Shown here: positions 1-7,080 of the stretch, piece after piece
Layout of the letters: every line of letters begins with the position of its first letter
Position numbering within the stretch: the first letter of the stretch is position 1
From: Prasinococcaceae sp. CCMP 1430
Lineage: Eukaryota; Prasinodermophyta; Palmophyllophyceae; Prasinococcales; Prasinococcaceae
DNA length: 10,010 nucleotides
NCBI GenBank assembly: GCA_013416795.1
Contig: RQSC01000008.1
Location: 72,767-82,776 of the forward strand
Direction: 5' to 3'
Made by a program: the position numbers and the translations under genes
The notes under the pieces: generated by a model
What the model saw: the letters and a program-made list of their open reading frames with translations, nothing else
Database searches by the model: none
What the model was told of the DNA's origin: nothing

Positions 1-3
1 CAA

Positions 4-700
4 TCATTCGCGCGCGTGCTCAAAGACGACATCGGTGCGAAGTAGCAACTTCGGCGTCTCGCCACGCACAAGGGCGCCCTCGTGCAGCATCTGCGCGTGG
101 CAGCCCCCTCGCGCGCCGTGAGGAAACACCAGGGCATCGCCTGCACGGCCGCGCACGCGCGCGACAGCCTCGTGCGCGACGCAGCCCCCGCCTGCCGCCA
201 AGGTGAGACCGCGGCGAGAGAGAGCACGTGCACGCTCTGGAGCGTGGGTGCATGCACGCCCGTGCCCGTGTACACTGCCGCCAGGGCCTAGCGGTCGGAA
301 GAAGGTCGTCTCGCCGCCACCGTAGGAATCGTTTAGGTAGAACACGACGCTGTACGCGGTAAAGGATACCTCGGCGCTGTCGCCACCGCGCGAGCTGTGT
401 CGTCCGCCCGCATCTGACGAGGGCGCAATCTCGCGCTCCACGTAGGGGCGATCATGGTGTGCGATGCTTTTTGTGCCCGGCAGGTAGCGGTACAGGCGCA
501 GGCGAGGCGACAGCTCGTGGCCAGTTTTTGCCAACGGGGTGCCGTCGCGAGCGCCCTTCCCCGCGCGCGGGGGCAGCAGCGACCGAAGACGAGCACACAA
601 CGGGGCGAGCTCCGCTTGGGACACACCCCACGCCACCGGTTCCACAGGGCGAGCAGGGCGGCCGTCGATACCGTCGGTGGGCGACAGCAGGGAGAGCGGG
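4..700 (-). other. 2OG-Fe(II) oxygenase catalytic region, prolyl 4-hydroxylase-like
   Basis: The minus-strand frame contains LRLYRYLPGTKSIAHHD, whose HxD supplies two iron ligands (about H1080 and D1082). It is followed by FYLNDSYGGGETTFF, typical of the P4H double-stranded beta helix, and by LHEGALVRGETPKLLLRTD, which gives the distal iron-binding His (about 1205), the 2OG-binding Lys (about 1216) and the LRTDV ending of P4H-type enzymes. All expected catalytic residues are present, so the domain looks active. A low-complexity insert of about 45 residues rich in Gly, Ala, Arg and His separates GGET from the distal His strand. The N-terminal part of the fold (GAFLIRGALTCDECAAL) lies in the preceding exon. 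Confidence 0.8.
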
Positions 701-3700
701 TCGGAGAGGACCATCGTGCACGACGCCTCGGCACCAGATGCACGCAAAGACTCGGCACGTGCCGCACGCCGCGGAACGGGGACGTGTGGATCAACGTGAC
801 TGCTCGTGCCATCGCTGGTACCGCTGCAGGGGCGCGCACGGGAAACGTGTCAGCGGGGACTGGCGCGCAGCATTTTGGAAAGTGATCACGGCCGCGCTCG
901 GCCGCGCTCGCACCTCCCGCTACTACCCCCGGGCTGCAGTGCCACGGTCACCCTCGCAAGGGCTGCACATTCATCGCAGGTGAGCGCACCGCGGATTAGA
1001 AATGCTCCATCCACTTCCGCCACATCCTCACGCGTTGGCGGGGTCACGGGCGATGCGCACCAGCGGACCACGTTCGCAAGCGACGGCAGAGGCCTGTGCT
1101 CATTAGTAGCTGGATGGCACGAGTGTGCCGTCTGCAGCTCCGAGAGATTGCGTGCACCCTCGCTCGCAGCGGGCGATGATTGCAAACATTTCAACGCGCC
1201 CGTGCAAGCCCGCAGCGCGCTGGCGTGATTGTCCTCGGAGCAGCTGTCGCCATGGTCCTTTTCGCGTGTGTGTGAGCTGCCGTCGGTCGGTTGCCATTCA
1301 GCCAGCGCACGCAGGCCGTGCTCGTGCAGCGACCACCAGTCCCCGAGAAGCGGATGGCCGGCACTCGTGACTAAACGTTCACGGCTGCCGACGCCTGCGC
1401 GCGCCTCGAGGTCGCGCAAGATCGCCTCTGCTGAGGTGCTGCAGAGCGCGTGCACGCGCGTGCCGGCGGTAGTCATTGTCAGAAGCAGGCCACGAGTGCA
1501 CGTTAGTTGAGTACTAATGTCCGCAGGTGCGTACATACGCACCTTTGTGCTGCGAGCTGCCGAGGTGTACGTCCGAACATGTCGCGAGCTTCGGTGTCGG
1601 CGCCCGCGTCAAGTAGTGCAGCGTAGGCGCCTACTGCGCCCTCGCGGATCGCGGCCGCAACTTTGCGCGCATGCGCGGCGGGCGCCGCGCGATACGCTGC
1701 GCGGCGTCGCAGCTTTTCCGCCTTGCGCAGCTGCTTCAAACGCTGACGCTTGCTCAACGCGGGCGCAGGTGCGTCTGCACATTCACTGCCGAGGCTCGAG
1801 ACGGCGGCGCCGGTGTCTCCAGAGCGTGCGCGCTCGAGCACATGACCTCCGCCGACGTGGCCATCACTGGCACCTCCACCTGTGCCCTCCTCCCCATGCA
1901 TGTGCACTGGCTCTGTGTCGTCCCCCTCCGGACGCTCGCGTCCTTCGCCCCCCCGCGCGATGGCCGCTGCCGCTCGGTGTAGCGCAGTCATCCCCCACCC
2001 ATCGCGCTGATTGGCGCGCGCCCCGCGCCCCAGCAGGTGGCGCACCATGATTGTTTTCCCCGCCGACGCGGCGATGTGCAGCGGCGGCCCCGCCGCGCTC
2101 TCCTGCGTGACGTAGTACTCATCCGCCGATAGCACGCGCTCGAGCAGCAGGACATCCCCCGATGCAACTGCTCCGTAAAAGGTAAGTGGGGGAAATCTGG
2201 GCTCCGGTGCCAGACGGTGAGTGGCAACCCCACTCGCATCGCCGGATGCGAATGCGAGCGCCGACGGCACACGTGGCGGTGGTGGAGGCGGTGGCACACG
2301 ACCAAAGCACTCGCGAAGCTGTCCCATCAGCCAGTCGGCCAGCTCGGTGTGGCCCTCAACACGCGCGAGCGTGTCCGGGGTGAAACCTTCGAGGTCACGA
2401 GACGCGTGACGACGGCCTAGGCCGAGATCCTGGGCACGCGAGAGCAGCCAAGCGCACACATCGCGCTTGCCACGCTGTGCGGCTTTGTGCAGCACCGAGT
2501 GGCCGTTGGCGTTCACGGCCGCGAAAGCGGCACCCCGAGTGCGCAGCAGCTCCATCGCGTCCTCACCACTTACGCCCTGTGCGCACCACATCACCGCCGA
2601 GCAGCCATGGACATTGCAGGCGCCAACGTCGGCGCCACACTCGTCCGCGAGCCAGCGCATCACCTGCACGCGCGGCGCGTACATCAGCACGAGTGCACGC
2701 GCACTTGGTCGCAAGCAGGAATCGAGGGACGCCGATTTGCGCGGCCAGTCACTGCGCCCTTACCTCGATCTGCCCTGTCCACGAGGCCCACGCAAATGCT
2801 GTCGTCCCATCATCAGTCGCTGCGTTCACGTCGCAGCCGCGCTCCTCGACCAGGTAACGGCACACACGTATATGACCATTGCGGGCGGCCCAGTGCAACG
2901 CCGTTCTGCCTGCATAAGAGCGCCGGCCGCGCTGGGCGCACTCGCGCGCGCGAGGGTCCACACCAAGCTCCTCGCAAAGCACACGCACGGCACCCAGGTG
3001 ACCTCCGCCCGCGGCCCACAGCAGCGCGCCTGCGCCTCGCGTATCGCGGGCCGTGCACGCATCCCAGCCGGCTGCGGCGGCATCGCGGAGTCCCTCTTCA
3101 TCGCCCGCGCGCGCGGCCTGCAAGAAAGTGCGGGATGCGCGCATGCGCAGTCGGGCGCGTTTGATGGCACGGGCGCGGGCGAGCTCGTGCGCGTCAGCAG
3201 GTGAGCGCACGAGGCCGTGCACACGAGCGCGGGGAAGCACACGCGTGGCCGCAGGCAAACGAGCGCACCTCGAGCCCCGCATCGGGCATCGCACAGATGC
3301 GCCTCTGCGCGACCAGCTTCGCGAGCGCGCCTCGGTCACCTGCACGCGCGGCCGCAAGGCCGCTCTCCAGGTCCACGGGATCAAGCTTTCCACTGGGTGC
3401 CTCGGCTGCACTCGCTCGCACGCCCACACCATCGCCTCCCGGTGCGCGCCCGTCCGCTCCAGGCACGAGCTCGGCCGGCGAGAGGCCTGGCGTATGCGCC
3501 GCGAGCGCAGTGGCAGCTGCGGTGGCCTCCTCCACTGCCGCGGTGTGTGCTCCGCCGTGCGCGGTTTTGATATGCCACCACAGCGCCGTTTCTCCGCGCA
3601 GGAACCTGCCGCATTCGCGGCACTGGACCTCGCCTGTGCGTCCGCGAGGAGCGCGTTGTCAGCACGCGTGCATGCGCACTCGGCGTGGCGACATGTGACA

Positions 3701-4256
3701 ATGATGTGGCGGAGGGCTGGCGTGCGCGGCGCAGGCGTGCACGCGCACCTCGCCCATCTCGGCGCCGCGCCGCGAGCGCAGCAGACGTCATCGCGAGCGC
3801 CCCCCCCCCCGCGACGAGACGCGCGTGCGCAACCGCGGACCGCGGCACCGCCTCGAGCAGCATCTCGCCGACCTGCACGAGCGTCAGCGCGCGTCGCACG
3901 CCGTAGTCTGACACGAACGTCGCTGTCGGCTCGGCGTGCCCATGCGACCCGCCATGTGCGTGCGTGCACTCCGCAGCGTTGTCATGGCCGCCGCCGCTGG
4001 CACGCGCAGCACTCGCGCGCGCGAGGCCAAAGAGCGCTGCTGGCGCAGCTGACTCGAGGTCGATGCACGCGCCGTCACCGCTGCCCCCGCCAGCCCCAGC
4101 ACGTCGCACAGCGCAGCAGGCGGCTGCGTCGAGCCTCTCCCACCCTTCCGCGGGCGTGTGCAGTTCGCGCGCTGCCGCAGAAATGGCGGCGCCGACCGCC
4201 GCGGCGGCGGAGGCGAGCTCTGCAGGTGACGCCACCTGCGCGCTGCCGGTGCCCAT
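4..4256 (-). CDS. C2H2 finger / ankyrin-repeat / 2OG-Fe(II) oxygenase (prolyl 4-hydroxylase-like) fusion protein, six exons
   Basis: Proposed exons, in transcript order: 4256-3749, 3633-3269, 3117-2764, 2663-1543, 1438-914, 823-4. They total 3693 nt, an exact multiple of three (about 1230 aa plus TGA at 6-4), and all five joins keep phase. Visible order: Ala-rich N-terminus with a His-rich patch (about 91-108); C2H2-like finger (about 174-195); ankyrin repeats (about 292-520); a run of seven prolines (about 533-539); more ankyrin repeats with an acidic/Gly insert and a Lys/Arg-rich stretch (about 713-743); a linker; then the oxygenase (about 930-1230) with an HxD motif, GGGET, a distal His in LHEG and a following Lys/Arg. 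Family knowledge: such oxygenases hydroxylate Pro or other residues using 2-oxoglutarate, O2 and Fe(II), and ankyrin repeats bind proteins. Substrate and location are unknown. The start is uncertain: ATG at 4256 was chosen, but an in-frame ATG lies at 4523. The alternative is two genes, ankyrin and hydroxylase, divided near 1500. Confidence 0.62.
824..913 (-). other. Intron within the oxygenase coding region
   Basis: The donor is GGGAG|GTGCGAG at 914/913 and the acceptor is CCCCTGCAG|C at 824/823, phase 2 on both sides. It removes the stop at 888-886 and brings the GAFLIRGALTCDECAAL segment into frame with the catalytic exon. An in-frame alternative acceptor AG lies a few codons further on (GAGCAG), so the exact 3' end may shift. 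Confidence 0.5.
1439..1542 (-). other. Intron joining the ankyrin part to the oxygenase part
   Basis: The donor is AAAG|GTGCGTATG at 1543/1542 and the acceptor is CTCTGCAG|C at 1439/1438. Both sides are phase 2 and rebuild an AGC (Ser) codon. A yeast-like branch sequence, AACTAAC, sits inside the intron, and the acceptor is the first AG after it. The stop codon that would otherwise end the ankyrin frame (TAA at 1505-1503) is part of that branch sequence. Removing the intron continues the last ankyrin repeat smoothly. Confidence 0.6.
1544..3117 (-). other. Ankyrin-repeat region of the fusion gene (exons 3 and 4)
   Basis: The minus strand reads repeat cores such as GRTALHWAARNGHI, DGTTAFAWASWTGQIE, GHSVLHKAAQRGKRDV, GPPLHIAASAGK, GMTALHRAA and FGRTPRQLAAQ. 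These match the ankyrin helix-turn-helix consensus (TPLHxAAxxGH, then V..LL..GAD.N..D). One repeat is cut by the intron at 2664-2763: exon 3 ends ...TGQIE and exon 4 resumes VMRWLADECGAD, a seamless repeat, which is strong evidence for this splice. The last repeat runs out of exon 4 and continues in exon 5 as STSAEAILRDLEARAG. A proline run and a Gly/Glu-rich insert split the repeats into at least two blocks. Confidence 0.85.
2664..2763 (-). other. Intron 3 of the fusion gene
   Basis: The donor is ATCGAG|GTAAGGG at 2764/2763, the most canonical donor in the gene, and the acceptor is CGTGCAG|GTG at 2664/2663. The phase is 0. It interrupts a single ankyrin repeat whose two halves match the consensus only when joined. 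Confidence 0.75.
3118..3268 (-). other. Intron 2 of the fusion gene
   Basis: The donor is CTCGAG|GTGCGCTCG at 3269/3268 and the acceptor is TTTCTTGCAG|GCC at 3118/3117, the best pyrimidine tract in this gene. The phase is 0. The join gives ...PDAGLE followed by AARAGDEEG, the start of the first clear ankyrin repeat. Confidence 0.6.
3561..3626 (-). other. C2H2-like zinc finger in exon 2 of the fusion gene
   Basis: The translated minus strand shows a C-x2-C-x12-H-x4-H pattern (C174, C177, H190, H195 in the proposed protein), with the short motif RGETALWWH between the Cys pair and the first His. From memory, ankyrin proteins of diatoms, haptophytes and other algae carry a similar single finger with an LWWH core just before their repeats; I cannot check this here. 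The spacing is near a classical C2H2 finger, but a single finger suggests structural or protein contacts more than DNA reading. It lies just after the 3634-3748 intron. Confidence 0.6.
3634..3748 (-). other. Intron 1 of the fusion gene
   Basis: The donor is GCGAG|GTGCGCG at 3749/3748 and the acceptor is CGCACAG|GC at 3634/3633. The phase is 1, rebuilding a Gly codon just ahead of the finger (GEVQCREC). The pyrimidine tract is poor, so confidence rests mostly on phase and on placing the finger in frame. Confidence 0.5.
3800..3810. repeat. C11/G11 homopolymer inside coding exon 1
   Basis: Eleven C on the plus strand read as an eleven-G run in exon 1 of the minus-strand fusion gene, where it encodes the glycines of VAGGGALAM. 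Such runs often change length by replication slippage or miscalling, and any change would shift the frame of everything 5' of it. Confidence 0.9.
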
Positions 4257-4690
4257 GCCTCGCCCCACCTCGCGTGGCCGTCGGCGCGCGGCTGCCGGAG
4301 CGCGGCCGCCGGCGCGGCCGCCGGCGCGGCCGCCTGAGCTCGCTTGGTGCCACGGCGCCGCGGTGCCGCTACGTGGCTGTCTGGGTACGTGCGCGCGCGC
4401 CTGCCCACTTGTGCGTGAGCGCGAGCTCGCGAGTGGGTGATGGGCAGGTGGCGGTGAGGCGCGCAGCCGGCGGCTCGGCGTGGCAGCGACGGGGGTCTCA
4501 CGCAGGACCTGAATTGAATGCACGTACAGTACATTTTATGGTGAAGTGAAAGGAGTAGCTGATCGATATCAAACTCCAAATTTAGTCTAGGTGCCGCAGT
4601 AATTTGCTACAGCACTGGATGCGTGTTGAGCCTGCCCGCGCGACGGCGCCCGCGACGGCGCCCGCGCAAGCTGGACGGCGCGTCGCGCAA
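4257..4690 (-). promoter_or_regulatory. Intergenic region between IST1 and the fusion gene, with AT-rich island (putative promoter and 3' UTR)
   Basis: This stretch separates two minus-strand genes. About 4505-4612 is distinctly AT-rich against the GC-rich background. It carries a TATA-like CATAAAAT on the minus strand at 4539-4532 and AAATTTAG-type sequence around 4578. It probably combines the end of the IST1 transcript with the core promoter of the downstream fusion gene. Two 12-bp copies of GCGACGGCGCCC occur near 4640-4663. No clear poly(A) signal was recognised. A promoter role is inferred from position and composition only. Confidence 0.35.
4301..4334. repeat. 12-bp GC-only tandem repeat
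   Basis: About 2.8 copies of the unit CGCGGCCGCCGG lie just upstream of the chosen ATG at 4256. In the frame that would start at 4523 they read as GRAGGRAGGR. The repeat could be 5' untranslated sequence or a low-complexity N-terminal extension. Confidence 0.85.
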
Positions 4691-5754
4691 TCAGCCGCGC
4701 TTGAGCGCCGCAAAGCGCGCCTCCAGCTCATCGAGCTCATCAGGCGGGGGTGGCGGGGCAGAGGCGGGCGGCGCGAGCGGCTGCGTTGCGGGCGGCGGCT
4801 CGCCCGCCACGCCTTCGGCGGCAGGCGACGATGGCAGCGCTGAGCTGCCTGCCTGCACCTTGAGCACGTCGTCCAGAGTCGGGCATGCGGCTGCCTTATT
4901 GTCGGCCGCCGTGTCCTTGGAACGTTCTTGAGCCTGCTTCTCATCAGCCTGCGATATGGGCAGCGCGTCCTGCTGCTGCTGAGGGGGCATGTTTTGCGCG
5001 GCCGCCGGGCCCACTGCCTTCCCCCCGTCTTCTGTGCCACACGCCACGCCGTCACCGAAGTCGTCGGTGGCGGCCGGAGGCGCCATACCCTGCACGTGCT
5101 CCAACCCAGCTGGCAGCGCGGCTGGCTGTCCGACTTGCACTGCCATCGTGCCCGGCGCGGGCGCGTAGGTGAGCTGCACGGGTTGCGCCATGAGCACCTC
5201 TGGCTGCGGCTGCTGTGTCACGTACACCACCTGCTGCTGAGGAATGGGCGGCGCCTGCATAGTGCCCTGCAAGACTGGCTGCACCATCTGCTGTGGGGCC
5301 GGCTGCGGTAGCATCGACGCGGCCTCCGACACCTGTGAGGGCCTGGGTGTCCTCCCCGCGAGCAGCTTAACTCGAGCTGCCTCGGCATCCCATGTGACGT
5401 TGTGCTCCTCAGCGATTGCCTGCAGGCGCTCGAATTTGACCGCAGGGTCGGGCGAGCGCACGGTAAGCCACTCGCGGAGGTCGGGGTTGAGGTACATGGG
5501 AGTGGTCTCCTGCACCCACTCTTTCGTGTACTTTGCGGCGAGCTCCTTGCGGATCACCAGCAGCTCAGGGAGGTCGGACACGGTTGGCGCAGCGAACACG
5601 AGGCTCGCGACGGCCTCGCGCATGTCCTCGGGGCACGTCTGCGAGCCGACACGAGCGACAAGCGCGGTGAGCGGCGTTGGGTGTCAGCAGGGATGGCTTC
5701 GAGGGGTTGGTGAGCAAAGCGCGCGGAAGGCAACGAACGGTGGAGGCCGGCAGG

Positions 5755-5792
<38 letters not shown>

Positions 5793-6096
5793 TGACGCCC
5801 CTTCAACCCCACTCGCTCACCTTCTCCTTCTCAATGAGCGCCATGCGCACGGAGAGCAGCTCTGCGTAGAGCTCGATGAGCTCGAATGCCTTCAGAAGCG
5901 CCTCCTCCTGAAGCACGGACTCCACCTTGATCGCGGCATTTTCGAGCTTGCCAGCGGCGAGCATCTCGGCGACGCCCTTGCGTGTCGCCTTATTCGCCAG
6001 CTCCTTCTTGTTCTTCTGCAGCCTCTTGCGGCCGATGACCATCTGCAGCTGCGCCTTGCAGCGCGATGCCTTGAAGCTGTAGCTGAAGAGCCCCAT
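4691..6096 (-). CDS. IST1: IST1-family ESCRT-III-associated protein, two exons
   Basis: Exon 1 is 6096-5821 (92 aa) and exon 2 is 5638-4691 (315 aa plus TGA); total 407 aa. IST1 proteins resemble ESCRT-III, bind CHMP1/Did2 and the AAA ATPase VPS4, and act in endosomal sorting, membrane tubule scission and cytokinesis. The N-terminus has the family pattern: MGLFSYSF, then RCKAQLQMVIGRKRLQKNKK, then IKVESVLQEE, then AFELIELYAELLSVR. Exon 2 continues with CPEDMREAVASLVFAAP and LPELLVIRKELAAKY, the second conserved block. Residues about 180-390 are a Gln/Pro/Ala-rich linker. The last residues, DELDELEARFAALKRG, resemble the MIM1 helix by which IST1 and ESCRT-III proteins bind MIT domains such as that of VPS4. 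The ATG at 6096 was chosen because it gives the conserved MGLF start. Intron phase is 0. It is divergent from the Rab1 gene. Confidence 0.9.
5639..5820 (-). other. IST1 intron
   Basis: The donor is GAGAAG|GTGAGCGAG at 5821/5820 and the acceptor is GCTCGCAG|ACG at 5639/5638, phase 0. The join gives ...ALIEKEK followed by TCPEDMREA, as expected in the family. It contains a compound dinucleotide repeat near its 5' end. Confidence 0.85.
5755..5790. repeat. Compound (TC)n(TG)n microsatellite in the IST1 intron
   Basis: A TC tract at 5755-5773 runs directly into a TG tract at about 5773-5790 on the plus strand. In the IST1 transcript it reads as a CA tract followed by GA. Confidence 0.95.
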
Positions 6097-7080
6097 TGCG
6101 CCCCTTCTGCCCCCACGGCGGCGCCCACAGCCCGGCCTCGCAACCGACTCACCCCCTGTGGGCGCCACTCCTGCCAGCCCTCCCTTCCCGCCGCTTTGCG
6201 CCCAGCGCCACCCCCGCGGCGCGGCGCGCGCGAAGCCGCGGGGACCCAACCAGCCTGGCCCTCTCGCTCCGCCCCCCCCCTCGCTTTCCCCCGCTCCCTA
6301 CGCGGGCGCCGTGGGTCCCCCGGCGCGGCGGCGGTGCGGTGTGTGGCGCCGACGCCCCATCGCGGCGCTCGCGCTTCCGCTCGCGCGCAGCAGGCTCACC
6401 TTCGCGCCCGCGCATTTCGCCGCGCGGCGGCCGCGGGCGGACCACCGCCAGCAAGAGCCTCCGTGATACTCTCGCGCGCCCTCAACGCGCGGTCCGCGCA
6501 CGCGCACACCTTCCGCGAAATGCCGCCCAGCTGGCGCAGGCGGCGCGCCTCCTGCCGCGCGGATGCGAGGGTGTGGGTGGGGGGGGAAACGGAAACGGAA
6601 CAAACAAACAAAAAACGCCAGAAAATGCGATGGAAAAGCACGTCATCATCAGGGGCAGAGCGGGGTTACACCACAAACGCAGCCGCCAAAGCAGGCACCG
6701 GCAATGCGTCCGAGGGAACACACGAGTATGCATTCTGACCTGGGAGAAGGGAAGCTGTACGTATTTTTTGTTTTTTCCCCCGGGCAGGCGTTGATGGTCA
6801 TCAACAGCGCACTTTTTTTTTTTTTTGGACCGCCCGGCACGTGCTGGCGCAGTGCATTCCGAACGATGGGCGCGCGGACGCTGTCCATCATTTTCCAGGT
6901 CGTTTTTCGGTCACCTCGCGGTTCGGCTCGCCGCGCGCTCGCGGGACGCAGGTGCGCACGGTGTTGCGCCGGGACCACAGCGGCGCGGCGCGACGCGTGT
7001 CCCCCCCCCCTCCCTCTCGCCGTCCCCGCGCGCGCGAGACAGGCGCGCGCGCGCGAGTTCTCGGCGCAGGACCCATCGCC
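6097..7080. promoter_or_regulatory. Divergent intergenic region between IST1 and Rab1
   Basis: These 984 bases between two divergent start codons hold no recognisable gene. Long open frames here are compositional. The left part (about 6097-6585) is extremely GC-rich with a C-run near 6273. The right part holds an AT-richer island (about 6590-6905), with A-rich sequence near 6600, T-runs near 6766 and a T14 run at 6813-6826. A C-rich tract near 7001-7015 probably belongs to the Rab1 5' UTR. I infer that promoters for both genes lie here. No firm TATA box or tRNA was found. Confidence 0.4.
6790..6826 (+). terminator. Short inverted repeat followed by a T14 run, possible Pol III-type end
   Basis: GTTGATGGTCATCAAC (6790-6805) is a perfect inverted repeat able to form a 6-bp stem with a GGTC loop. 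It is followed seven bases later by fourteen T (6813-6826). On the plus strand this resembles the 3' end of a small RNA transcribed by RNA polymerase III. I could not identify a U6, SRP, RNase P or other RNA body upstream, so the call is speculative. The T-run could equally be a slipped homopolymer or the remnant of a minus-strand poly(A) tail. Confidence 0.2.

Noticed and set aside
886-1542. A separate minus-strand hydroxylase gene starting at the ATG near 1480 (MTTAGTRVHAL)
   Set aside because: Possible, but the ankyrin frame ends in mid-repeat before it. A phase-matched intron joins the two and completes the repeat, so the fusion model was preferred. It is kept as the stated alternative.
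3053-4549. A 498-codon open frame on the plus strand
   Set aside because: It lies opposite the finger and ankyrin exons, is dominated by Arg/Ala/Pro and shows no family motif. In GC-rich DNA the strand opposite a gene is often open.
5677-6738. A 353-codon plus-strand open frame across the IST1 exon 1 region
   Set aside because: It reads through a microsatellite and the antisense of clear IST1 coding sequence, and has no recognisable domain.
6812-6830. A minus-strand retroposon poly(A) tail (T14 on the plus strand)
   Set aside because: No target-site duplication, no coding remnant and no gene-like body next to the tract were seen.
6910-6940. A tRNA B-box-like GGTTCGGCTC
   Set aside because: No A box at a suitable distance and no cloverleaf could be drawn; expected by chance in this composition.
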